Assembly: GCF_000208865.1 (NCBI RefSeq)
Contig: NC_018396.1
Coordinates: 1,178,001 to 1,242,000, forward strand
Source: Neospora caninum Liverpool
Taxonomy: Eukaryota > Apicomplexa > Conoidasida > Eucoccidiorida > Sarcocystidae
Length of the DNA: 64,000 nt
Direction of reading: 5' to 3'
In this document: one piece after another, positions 22,201-45,689 of the stretch
How positions within the stretch are numbered: position 1 is the first letter of the stretch
How the letters are laid out: each line of letters begins with the position of its first letter
The notes under the pieces: generated by a model
The model's input: the letters and a program-made list of their open reading frames with translations, nothing else
Told to the model about the DNA's origin: nothing
Databases searched by the model: none
Program-made: the position numbers and the translations under genes

Positions 22201-23230
22201 CCGTGGGGAGCTTCTCGCCGCGTGTTTGCGTGGGTGGGGCGACGAAGCAGCGACTGTCTCCTCCAGCCTCGCTGGCGTGGGTGGGGCGAATCTCAGGGCC
22301 CTCCTGAGGCTCCAGAGGCAGGCGCTGCGACGCAAGAGACAGGAAATCGACGCGCACCTCGCGCGCGTCCCTACCGACGGCCGGCTGCACTTCGAACTCC
22401 TCCCGGACCCCTCTCTGCCGCGCTTGCCGTTTTTGCCACGTCGCCGTCTCTCGACGCAGAAAGCAGGAGACATCACGGTCCTGCAACTCGCCAGATACGT
22501 CGCCACACAGCTGGCGGAGTCGACGCTCATGAGTCTGCCGGCGAGCAGTTCGGCTTCGACAGACCGCCGCGTCAATTCCGATAAAAGCGCAGCTTCGGAG
22601 ACGCCAAGTCTGCCGTCATCTGCTAGCGTTCAGCTTCTTTGTCAGGCCGGCGCCGTTTCGAGCGCGTCAAGTTTGCCTCCCACTCCTGCACAGACGAACG
22701 CAGCGGCTCGTTCCGCGACTTCTCTGGTAGCTGCGGCGTCTCCCTTGGGCGGGAACTTGCGAGGCGGCGACTCGGGCCTCGCAGGGGGAGCTGAAGAAAG
22801 GGACCTGGGGCGAGGCACGAGCCAGGGGGGACCGGCGGCGAGCCTTTCTGGGTCGGGCGAAGGTCTACAGATTCGTTTTTATTCGAAGGAACACCGAAAA
22901 CCGTTCAGTCCAAACCTAACTCTCGCCGCCGTCCACCAGTGGTCCAGAGCCCTCAGCATGCAAGTCCTCGTTTTGTATTACACGACCCGGCCGTACGGCG
23001 ATGCAGGCGGGGGGGTTCTCGGCGGCACTCGGGGGTTCGTCGTGGACCTTTGGGGGCCCGGGAAGAAGGGGACTGTCTCCGGTGCGACTGGCGAGGGCAG
23101 TGCAGGCGCAGAAGGGGTCCAAGGCGGCAAGAGGCGCAGAACGAGCAGTGGAGTTGGAGGCAAAGCTGAAGGCGGAGAAGCTGAAGAGAAAAAAAACGCG
23201 GCAAAACCAACAGCGGGGGAAGACACGTGA
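19238..23230 (+). CDS. RING1/RNF2-like (Polycomb PRC1-type) E3 ubiquitin ligase with RAWUL-like C-terminus
   Basis: Probable nuclear E3 related to PRC1 RING1, which monoubiquitinates histone H2A. One exon of 1330 residues from an ATG at 19238 (the frame is open upstream to 19127 without a better ATG). A C3HC4 RING begins at residue about 711 (LSCPICMGIFQN, CLHRFCADCIEK, ECPQCRIHVASRRALRPDP), followed by FERILNKLFPDVRAFEAKN; the LHRFCADCI core, the R-x-L-R-P-D-P segment and the post-RING helix are RING1/RNF2 hallmarks. The C-terminus has both halves of a RAWUL ubiquitin-like fold: FELLPDPSLP to DITVLQLARYVATQLAE (residues about 1048-1095), then after about 130 variable residues LQIRFYSKEHRKPFSP to MQVLVLYYTTRP (about 1210-1253). 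The N-terminus (about 700 residues) is Pro/Ser/Ala-rich with an SSVP minisatellite; an acidic Asp/Glu run follows the RING. Family-level RING1 assignment is inference from motif order; actual H2A activity is unknown. Confidence 0.85.
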   Translation: MSVQRPEGGNARPGQSPATSPGIPVANPSNSLRFQGPEKGDAEGAQKLHPPFAASLSFLSGGAPGAGIPQGVPPTLGVPAVGGVLAAVGAQATAAGAAPAGGGRPGDSRRSSTPDGVGFLPSMQISSAASPLFAAPSGLVSANAPSQFRTPAVGRLPGISTVLPGVVPHVVSTPAVRPSEGTVRVVVPPAVVGGVAGTVPLGFSAPSSARPLFDAVLPAFNPAAAELLGNAHGRVIASTLLNQTRGDAHLLAIRKAPTSTASPSPASAPPAGTGVAVAPFRPQPLPAKGPGTVGAAFNAPAPAGSSTPTGLPSPKSVQDLGSARVQSGRHRVETPTALSESAVGAIQAPTLPGAPRPHLASTFTAADREKPANGGSGQLSVRANPVTETQETPGISSAPLSGRGASGTEAGAKPTSRWFPQALSPAGVRPPPFLSGAKSPPSSVPSSVPSSVPSSVPSSVPSSVPSSVPSSVPSSVPSSVPSSVPSSVPSSVPSSVPSSVPSSVPSSVPSSVPSSVSSPVPSSVSSSASAASVTADRPATLALGRSSATPAAEPPSLPACGSAGASAPLAPPQQPVESEARVRQRLPLSSDSSPISTLSSSSSSSSLPSLSLSVSASQPVLSSASSPVPSVSSASPGLPAMSARSRAWLAHDRAHGTLWGRSREEYAALERSLPPGISVYEATAEPRRIADARLSRQTSLGESELRCDLSCPICMGIFQNVVVVKDCLHRFCADCIEKCVRTGLRECPQCRIHVASRRALRPDPTFERILNKLFPDVRAFEAKNTELITLSNLRMRTPSARFLASPGGKHGGGAEDHEGEEDESRGGGRGEGARGREEEDDEEDEDEDDDNGDERGERFEASRENSDESDSLFTTSRNRRRHRQNQQDRQRSGRRQRPCSRTSLRSSLYSLLSSTSLPSAKSNTGSVLSSLVRLRSKPLPPFVGSDGCLVTAQGQRLTTQSSSLSSLSSRSAEWLAGAAGRPLPGPGLRGELLAACLRGWGDEAATVSSSLAGVGGANLRALLRLQRQALRRKRQEIDAHLARVPTDGRLHFELLPDPSLPRLPFLPRRRLSTQKAGDITVLQLARYVATQLAESTLMSLPASSSASTDRRVNSDKSAASETPSLPSSASVQLLCQAGAVSSASSLPPTPAQTNAAARSATSLVAAASPLGGNLRGGDSGLAGGAEERDLGRGTSQGGPAASLSGSGEGLQIRFYSKEHRKPFSPNLTLAAVHQWSRALSMQVLVLYYTTRPYGDAGGGVLGGTRGFVVDLWGPGKKGTVSGATGEGSAGAEGVQGGKRRRTSSGVGGKAEGGEAEEKKNAAKPTAGEDT
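20573..20815 (+). repeat. 12-bp minisatellite encoding (Ser-Ser-Val-Pro)n
   Basis: About twenty tandem copies of the 12-mer TCTGTCCCTTCY, differing mainly at the last base, lie in frame in the RING1-like N-terminal half. The reverse strand is correspondingly free of stops. The last copies degenerate to SSVSSPVPSSVSS. Unit length divisible by three means copy-number change keeps the reading frame. Confidence 0.95.
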
Positions 23231-25793
23231 GCGACGACGGGAAGGAAGACGAAAGGCGAAGCGGACGCCGGGGGCCTGAAGAGAAGACCCGAGCGAGGGG
23301 GGTGGACCAGGCGAAAGCAGTGGGAGGCGCCGAGGTCCACAAGAAAGCAGAGGAAGAAGCAAAGGCCGTAGGGTCGGAGCACCAAAAGACAGATGGCCAG
23401 AGAGGGGAGGAAAAGGGAGAGAACGAACAGACACTCTGTGAGAAGGCTGGAGCCAACAGCCACCTTGGCGTCGGAGGGGAAAGTCGACGCTGAACGCAGA
23501 TTCTCCCTTAAGCATCGGAAAACCCGAAACACACAATGCGGCGGGGGCTTCTGTCTTTGCGGGGCCCTCTTCGGGTCCTGCCGCCATTTCGAGTTCGTCT
23601 ACCTTCTCGCCGCCTGCACCGTCAGCCTCTTCGCTCTCAGCGGCAGTGAAGGACGGCGAGTCTTTCTCGTGTGCCCAACAGGCGCCAACGGATGCTACGG
23701 TAGTTGTCACTCACTATGCATGCGCCGGCTGACCCACGGGTCGCGCACACAGGCACGGCGTCAGGTGTCTCCGGTGCGTGCCTCGGTTTGTCTTCGGCCC
23801 CAACCCTGGACAAGGCGGAACCTGAGCGCCCCTCCTGCAGCAGCGCAAAACGGGGAGATCCCCTAGCGCTGTTTCGATGTCTCTGCTCCCCCGGGGGCCC
23901 GCAGTTTGCCGTCTCGCTCGACCCTCCCATCCTGGCGCAATATGGAGAGTCGGCAGGAGGAAGGAAAGAGCGACGGAGAGGCGACGAGCGCGAAGGATAG
24001 GCCGAGACGGAAAGATGAAGGCGAGGGAGAAAGAAAGTCGAACAGTTTTAGTGAAACACCAGAGAAACGAATGGGAGGCCACGAGGAGAGAAAGGGGGTT
24101 CGACATACGTATGTGTTCTAGGTGAGGCGTGTCTTCGCACCGAGAGGCGATTGGGAGCCAAAACAGGCAGCGAGGGGAGGGGCAAACCTGGTAGGGTGAG
24201 CGCGGGAGGCAAGTCTAGAACTAGTGTCACTCCGACACGCAGGAGATACAAAAGGGGAACAACGCAGAGGAAACTGTTTCCCATTCAAGCAAAGCGTTTT
24301 CGGCAGAGTCGTTCCTTCTGTTACGTGTCCTGCCCGACGTCTTCGCTGTCCGCTTCTCTCCGTGTCCTCTTTTTTTTCGGTCTCCATGGCTTTGCCTGCG
24401 TTCCGCCAACTCTGTGCCCCGGCTGTACTGGGGCTACCCAGATTCTGCCGTGCGTCGCGTACATCCCTTTGAGAAGACTAGCATACGGTTGCCACTCAAT
24501 TTGTACGCTCTGCACACTCCACAGAAATAAGCCAAGAGTGAACCGGTTTGCAAAGTGATTTCTTTCTTCCACCTCCCAAGGCCCTTTCGTCACGCCTTCC
24601 CTTTGTTTCAGAATGAAGAACCGTTTGCGGAGCTTCCGTGTCCTGTTCTCGAAAAAAGGATCGTGCATTGTTATTCGCCTCGGTCTGACTCCGCAAGGAA
24701 AAACTCGGGGCAAGTAAGACAGATGGGCACCTTTCGTCGCCAGCCCTCTTGTCGAACGCGTTTTCCCCAGGCGCAGCATCTGTGACGTATATTTTTCGAT
24801 AGGTGCACAGCTCGTTTCGATGCAGAAACAGTGAGCCTGATGCAGAGCAACGTGAAAAAAATAAAGTTCTTTTGCACTTCCTCCAGCTACTTTAACCGGG
24901 TTTGCTCCGATTGTGGTACGAAACAAGCAGAATGCAGGTCGTGCCTCCTGCGCTATAGGGATGCCTTGTGGCGAACGAAATCGAGCAAGTGTCGGAACCG
25001 GCATAGGCGCAGAGCACGAACTGGAGAGGCAATGATGAACGTGACCTCTCCAGGACCAGCAAGCCGAAGAAATGCTGTCCCTCGAAACGAAGGGAGTGCG
25101 CTCTCCGGTACTCATCTCACATACGCCAACGAGGCACAAGAGACATGTGGCCTTGCACGCTCCTGAGGAAGAACGGGGTGATAATGTATAAGAAAGCACG
25201 TTTTCCTGTCTCGGTTCAGACAAGAGTCACTTTCAGAGACGAAAGTTGATGCAACACGAAAAAGCAATTATTTTCTCTGCAGAGAGGATCAGAATTGCCT
25301 CAGCACTCCTTCCTCTTTTCCCAGTCGCCGTAGGTTGCAGGTTCACTTCTTCTGCCGTGCTTTTACACAGAGACAGAGACCACCCTGTATTTGGGTAGAA
25401 ACCTGCTAACCTCTCTGAGTCTACCTGAGGACGTGCAGCGGTGTCAGCCGAAAAAACAATTTCAAAATCGATATTGCTCCCCATGGCGAAGATGGCATTG
25501 TTCGGCGGCAATCTGGCCTTAGCTGGCTGCTGCTTGGCCGGCGCCGGGTTGCCGAAATCGAGCCCCGTCCGACTCCCCAGGAATTCCTCGTCGACACCGT
25601 GGTCGTACAAGAAACAACAGGGAGGCCCTTTGGCAACGGAATCACCTGGTTCTTCGTTTGTGTCCGGTGTTGCGACCACTTTTATTCTCTCGTCGTTTCT
25701 CTACCCTACCTTTCTCCTGTCCCCTGAACTACGTCCCTCACCCTGACGAATACGCTGACGCTTCACGTTTGCATCCACACCCATTTTGCGTCG
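23231..25793. other. Convergent intergenic region between RING1-like and PDE genes
   Basis: Two convergent genes end here, so 3' UTRs are expected. Two open stretches on the minus strand are notable but unassigned: 24321-25115 (ATG at 25115, 264 codons, rich in Arg and aromatic residues) and 25233-25679 (148 codons, no ATG at its left limit), which lies directly downstream of the PDE stop and could be an unrecognised last PDE exon. Neither shows a domain I recognise. Confidence 0.45.
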
Positions 25794-39050
<13,257 letters not shown>

Positions 39051-40562
39051 ATTGTGCCCAGCAAGACGCTTCAGAATCGCAGGAAAAGGATGCAGACGGG
39101 GAAACGAAATTCACACACAAGGGGGAGAGGAAGGCCCGACAGGACGGCGGAACCGTAAGAGAGAAACAGACGGAGGACAGTATCTTGGGAGCAAAATCGC
39201 GAAGCGAACGGCCCGGCAACCTAACGTCTCGCCTGGCGATAAACCATCGTCGAAGCCAATGAGGGCGTGAACGAAACTATCCTTGGTGGAGGGTATCAGT
39301 GTGAGGACCCGACGCAGTTCTTCGTCGCACTGCTTGGTCACGTTGCTGCCAAGAGAAGAAGGAGTCGACGGTGAAGCAGAAACGGCGCATTTTCCCGAGT
39401 CTTCTTTTCTGCATTTTATCGCGCGTCCAGGTGAATCATGCGGGAAAAGGCGAGCGCCGCTGCAGGTGTTCTCCGCACGCCAAGATCGCGATGATGCCGG
39501 CGCGCAGGAACGGGGAGAGAGGCAGAAAACTGAAGACGGCGACGGCGAGGAAGGAGACAGAAGACGAGGGGGAAGAGCGCCAAGGAGAAGATTTGAACGA
39601 AAGAGAACACCAGCGACAGCACGGGAACGAAGGCCAGGACAAGACATAGGCGAGGGTGCTCAAGGCAAATCGAGGCCGTTCCTCCTTTTGGGTGAGAAAA
39701 AGGGTAATTGGCGCGAAATGCAAAGACGAAATACAGCTAGGAGACGCCTGAAGAAGAGTTATGGCGAAGATGAACGGGACGAAGAAGGAAGCGCCGTCGT
39801 CCGGCCTGACGGAAAACATGATGTGCGGTGCACAAGCAAAGTGTTGTGTGTGAGGCGCCGCGTTCCAGATCAGGACAGAAAAAGGCAAGACAATCCGCCT
39901 TCTCCTAGGCTTCCTTCTCCTCTCATAGTTGCTTTCTTCCGTTCTTCCCCCTGTTGCTGCGGCGGGCGCGTCGGAGTCCGTCAGCGACGGAGAGAGAGAC
40001 TGGAAAACGGTGTTGTAGGCCACCGAGAGAGCCGCGGTTTTGGCGATCCAAAGAAAGCGAAGAACAGGGAACCCGGGTTGGTCTTTCGTGGCGAAAATGC
40101 ACATCTCTTGTCTTCTAAGAACAAACCGTCCGCGACACGGGGGCGGGGGCTACGTAGGGGAGGATCTAGCGCGGCGACAGCGCTACCGGCTTCGCCTGTT
40201 TCTCGTTTAGCTGGACCTCTGCTGTCTGGTCTGAGAGAATCGAGGGCAAACAGTGCCGATCTAACCGAGAGCTTCAATTCGTGGGTGCGTTTGGCTCTTA
40301 CTGCCGCCCTTTTGGGATCGGTAAGAAGCGGTAAGGATCTCAAAAGAGCAGCCGTGTGCTTCAAACGACACCAGGATCTCCGTGCTTTTGGTTGCGTAAG
40401 CCCAGAAACATGTGCGCGCCTAACGCACCGAGTCAAAATCCGCCACAACCAGTCACAAAACGACACCCCAGACACTCGTGTGTTTCTCTCCTGGTGAAAC
40501 CGATGAGAACAGTCGACAGCGACGAGGGATTTGAACTGCTCCAACAGACGCTGGCACGGCAC
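39051..40562 (-). other. Probable 5' exons of the PDE (membrane segments), structure unresolved
   Basis: On the minus strand 39436-40104 stays open and reads MCIFATKDQPGF..., with hydrophobic stretches such as FFVPFIFAITLLQ and a Leu/Phe/Val-rich segment near 39.5 kb, as expected for extra N-terminal membrane segments of an apicomplexan PDE. A shorter open piece follows at about 39360-39230 (VTKQCDEELRRVLTLIPS), preceded by a good acceptor (CTCTTGGCAG). The frame of the 39050 exon can also be entered at an acceptor near 39069. I could not find donors giving a fully phase-consistent chain, so the 5' end of the PDE remains open. Confidence 0.4.
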
Positions 40563-43500
40563 ACGACGAGATCCCTCCGTCTCGCGTTTTCAAGTGTGTC
40601 GCCACTACAGGGGACTTCTCCACCTCAGTATGCGAGCGCTTTTCCTCGCTAGATAGGTACATATATCCACAGGAGGAAAAAGGTCTCTGGAGAGTGCGTG
40701 TTTCCCTTCTCCTCGAGACTCCGAAAAAAGAGAATCCCTGTCCAAAAAACCGCCAGCGCACGGCCTCTCCGCCGATCTCTGTGTCTCGGGAATCTCTCTT
40801 TCGCTCGGCCAGGCCGGGCACGGGCGACCCCCCCCGTCTTTTCCGCGTTTTCGTGCCGCCCTCGCCTTGCCGAAAATCGCGTGCGGTTTTCAGCTGGTGC
40901 GTTCGGCCAAAGGCGCTGTTGACCCATTTTCTGCTGGCATTTTCGTTCTTCTTTCCGCGGGTAAACGAGAAGCGAGATTTCCCTTCCTTCGCGGTAAAAG
41001 CGGTGAGTCGGACGAACACCCCCCCATTCGGCGCGGTTTTGCCCCGGGCACAGAACGGACGGCGGCGCCGACTCAGGACGGAAAACGAGGGACGGCAAAT
41101 GCGACCAGTTGCTTCTGAGGGGGAAAAGAGAAAACAGAGACGCGTTCGCCGCCCCCCAGCCACAAGGATGTGAAGAAGGAAACCGGGGAGAGACACGAAA
41201 GAAGGCGAGCGTCATGTGCAGCCGAATTTTGGTGGACGCTTCACATACGGCACGGAGGATCGAGAGACAGGGGATACAACACACCGAACAAGAAGGCATC
41301 AAAAGACGTGTGGGTAAACGTGAAGCCGTAACCTCTTTCTTCAAGGGGTGATCCCCTCATAGGGGAGGAGCTGCTGCGGGGACAGTGAACGGGCGTCCAG
41401 ACGACCGGGTAGTGCTGGTTAGAGAAAGTGAAGAGATTGTTGGAGGGGAGAGAGAGGGAGCGAAATGGAAAAAAGTTGAGAGTAGGACGATTGCTGTACC
41501 GAGTGCACTTTGAAAACGCGACTTCGCCTTCTGCGCAGCATTCCACCTTTCTCTTCCAAAGTTTCTCTCTCCGCGCCCCGACCGCCAAACTTCCCGTAGG
41601 GAGGTGACTACAGGGAGAGAACGCTCGATCACGCACGGGAACAAAAGACAAGGTGTGTTTCACTAGAAGGCAACAGAGAAAACGCAAAAGACAGAACCTT
41701 GGCGACGCCCTCCATCATCTCACGTGTGCCGACTACAACTCCCCCTGTTGCTTCCCCCTAAGAGACTTACAGCCCCGCGCACATTTACTGCCGTGCGCCT
41801 TTCGCTTGCCGTCTGATTCACTTTCTCATTTCCACCACTGTGGAACCTCTTTGGGCCGACGAGAACGTCTGCTGTTTCGCAACTCACAACTCGCTTCTGT
41901 AGGTAGTCGCGCGCCCTTACCAAAGAAACCCGACACGAATCACCGCCAACAACGCAAATTTTCGGCTACCGGCCTACGTCTACTTCACCAGTGACAAGAC
42001 AGAGCTCAGTGAACTGCACGGCTGCCTCCCCAAGAGCCTTCCCGTCAGCGAAATTCCCTGAATTCGTACATCTGTGCGACCGGTTACGGACCTTCTGCTT
42101 GGATGCCAAAGTGGACAAGCCGCGCTGACGGCCACAGTTGTATGGCTTTTTTTCGTTTGTAGAGGTGTGTCTTTTCCATGCAGTGCATTCACCAGCGCCA
42201 GCAAACTTCGTTAAACACGGATGAGCTGTCGGGCGACAAGCAGCAAGAAGATGAGGGGAATTTATGACACATAGCCGGTCGGTCGGTACGGAAGCGACAC
42301 AAGTAGGTGAAGGTGGGCAAGTTGCTGGACAAACATTGTAATTCGCCGTGCTGGCTTTTGGGGATTGGTCAGGCGGGGACGGAGGAAGACATACCCAAAA
42401 CGGGCCGACGAAAGCCCGGAACAAGCCTCGACGGCTACAAATCCTTTCGATGCTTGCGCACCAAGTAGTCTGCTGGCGATTGCACAGAGTGTCTGGAGCT
42501 GCCAACTCTTGCATGCGCAGTTTTTAAAGGCGGCTTTGTTACGTAGGACCAGCAAAACTGCAGTTTGAGCACAAAACACGAGGCCGGTCCCTAAAATCGG
42601 AAGAGACTGACTATACACCCGGGGGACGACCTGCGTCTTCGGGGGCTCCGCTGATGCCGCAAACTATCAGCGCAACATAACCCTATTGTGAAGCGTTTTG
42701 GTGCTAAGGCTCTCCCTGTTAATGATTGGAGAGAGGTCGGCTTTCTGCCCGCAGTTGCCGCGTTAGAGAGCAAGGGGAGGCTCTGTGGAAGCCATCACGT
42801 ATTCTCTGCTTCGCTGGAAAACCCGCTGCGGCGCCCAGCCTCGACTTGCCCCCTCAGCTACAGAGCTGCTTCACACCTCGTCGGTTACCAAATTGCCAAG
42901 CATTACTCCTGCTTACGGCGATCAAAAAACATGCACCGACACACCCCAGAGTCATTGTCATCCCGCGCCTCATACGTTGTCCACTTCACCACATCGAGAC
43001 TCCCTTGGCACACGCGAGTTCGCAACATTTGAGGGGTTGTCCTGCCTTCCAGGGCAGTTGCAGGAGGTGTAGAATACCCGAAACTCTTCCCTCGGTTCAC
43101 TTTCGTGCTTTTCGGTCCACAATTAAACCCCTAATTTCGCCAGTTCGCGGCTCTCCAGCCGTCGACTAATTTACCGGGTAGAGCGATTCCCACAGGCGCA
43201 TCACCCTGCCTTAACTGCTGCTGCTTTTCCTTTTCACTCAAGAAGGAACAAGCGAAAGAATTGGATTTGGTATCGTTGCGCCGCAGACGCGTAACTCGCA
43301 ACAGCGAGAGAGCCCCTTCCGGCGGGAAGCAACCAAAACTTGATTGCTCGTCCGCCGGCACTCCACGTGTGTAGAAGGGTGGAGGGGATAGCTGGAAGAA
43401 ATGTGAACCCTTTTCTTCGGTATTTTTTAGCGCGTGCACCGGAGTCTCGGAGGCGTCAAAACTGGAAATGGTTCGGTTCGGGTGGTCGTTTTCGTGCTAC

Positions 43501-45689
43501 GGACGCTGCAACAGAGTGGAACTGGGCGCACAGTGTGATCCACTAGCAGTGTCGCCAGCCGTCGCTTTTGGTGACTCTTTTTCTGTGTACATACACCCGG
43601 TACAAACGCAGAAGAAAAAGGGTTTCTCGAGGCGAGCGGGTCATCCCCATGTGGCATCGGCGGCGAACCGCGATTTCTCTGCCATTTTCACCGTACAGTG
43701 CAGATGTCACCTGATATGGACGGGAGCAGGCGTTCTCCCGCGCGCTGTCGCCTCGCTCTCTCCCCGTGTCCGTGTGTGTGCGAGGCCGCGAAAGTAGAGA
43801 CGCGACTCGCTAGCAGGCGGACAGTCGATTGTCGCAGGAAAGCCTGCGCGCGACGATCATCGAGCCGGGGACGAGAGGGAAGCGTCGAGGGCGGGCAGGA
43901 CGAGGCGATGTGTCGAGCGCCTTCTCCTCTCTCTCCTGTCGGAACTGAACGCTTTTGGAGCGTCGATGAATTTCCCAAGGGCAGACTCTCCTGTCCGAAA
44001 AAGCTACAGATCCACGCAAGCTGTGCGACAGCTGCAGCAATTGTTTTTCGGGGCACAAAAAAGCGTCTCGGATGGACTGTACTTTCCACTCTGGAAAAGA
44101 ATGCGCAAGACCATCGAGAGTTCGTGCCTCCCCGTCGCGCTGGTTTTTCTCGATTTTCGCAACTGTGTATTTCTTCCCTCGTTTTTATTATGATCTTCTT
44201 CCCAGTTTCAGTCAGTCCTTGTTAGGCGTCTTTTCACGTCTTCGTTGCTTCATATCCCCTCGCAACTCTCCGGGCCTCGTTTGATACACGGCGTCTTCGC
44301 CGCTCTCTTCAAATCCGCGCCTCCCCTTGTCCAGTGGTCCGTTCTCCTACGCTTCAGGACACAGTGTGCAGTTTTCCCTCCGTACATTTCCTCCCCGAAC
44401 TCTCTTTTTCACGAGAAGCGTGTTGGCGGTAAACAGCACTCCCGTTCCCCCTTTTCCCGTTGTTGGGCCCTTTTTGTCCCCGTCGACTGGTTCCTCCCCT
44501 TCATCCCGTTTCCAGTCTTCTCGCTTCTTTACTATAAACATCCGCGGGTTCCAGCGTTCGCTTCCTCCCCACGCATCGGCAGAAAATTCAATCTACAGTG
44601 GAGCGAGTCTTCTGACTAGGACCCGAAGGCGCCTCGGTTCTGTCCCTCCGCCGCAAATCGGCTTGGCGTCGTGGAAGCGGAGAACCCCTCTCATCAAGAG
44701 TGAGACAGGAGGAAAAGCAGTTGGCTCTACACCCGCGAAACTCTCCAATTTAAGAACCCCCCAATCTCTCTTATCTTGTGTGATTGATCTCCCTAAGTTG
44801 CGCTCGTCGAGCCCGCAACGGTCTGATGTGCCGTCAACGGCGTTTTAGCTGTTTTGCTTCGTCTTGGGGAACTCTTCGTAACATCGCAGTTTTTTTCTCG
44901 TGGTCGCCTCGTTCCTCTGTTCCACTGTCTCCTTCTTAGTGCGTATCCCGAGAGAGCGCGGCATGAACACCAGGCAGTTTCACTGGAAAAACGCATCGAT
45001 GTCCCGGCTACAAGCAATAATACGTGAGGGAGAAACTGCAACGACGGAGAGAGCTGTGCGAAAAGAAGAACAAGGGAACGATCCTTGCCGTTCATGCACA
45101 TGTTCCCTACATACAGCGGCAATATATATATATATATATATCTGTATAAATAGATAGATAGGTATATTGGTGTTGTTACCGTACTCTCTCGTTGTCGCGT
45201 GCTCATTTGTCGTGTTTTCATGTTTCTTCCTGGCGTTTGGGTAGCTTGCTTCTGTGTTTTGTCTCACTTTTTCGGGCCCCACTTTTTTTCTCTGTTGGGT
45301 GAAACTCTTCACCCTCTCATCTAGCCCTATATATATATATATATATCCTTTACCCCACTTTGAATTCACGGAGATGGGTTCTCATTCACTTTCTTGGTTG
45401 TCCTGTGCGGGTGACGATTCGTTGAAAAGCTCTCAAAGGAGTTGTACGGAACATGAGGAATTTTCGCCATTCTTCCCTGTGCTGGATGTCTTTTCTCTGG
45501 TGTCCTTGCAGCTGTCGCGGCTCTCTCCTCGATGCTGGTGTTCTTGGCAGTCGCGTCGGCCGCTGCCAGGTGTAGAGGGCCTTTTCAGTAAACACCCGTT
45601 TGTCCCGTTTCTGTCGCCACAATGTTGCTGTCTTCCCTGACTCTGTAAGTGTCCCGCAAGTCACTTGCGGCCTTTCGCCGTTCCTCGAA
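40563..45689. promoter_or_regulatory. Long divergent spacer between PDE and RING-H2 gene
   Basis: About 5 kb without a domain I recognise, lying between two divergently oriented genes; it should contain both promoters and leaders. It includes (TA)n tracts at about 45122-45141 and 45329-45346. An ATG-initiated plus-strand frame at 43698-44225 (175 codons) is Arg/Ser-rich with no recognisable motif; I do not call it a gene. Sequence around 42.0-43.2 kb has balanced composition and no long frame. Confidence 0.45.

Noticed and set aside
39283..40497. 404-codon plus-strand frame antisense to the PDE 5' region
   Set aside because: Composition is the complement of hydrophobic, pyrimidine-rich minus-strand sequence and it has no recognisable motif.
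43698..44225. 175-codon plus-strand frame upstream of the RING-H2 gene
   Set aside because: No domain, Arg/Ser-rich, and no splice donor that would join it in phase to the RING-H2 exons.
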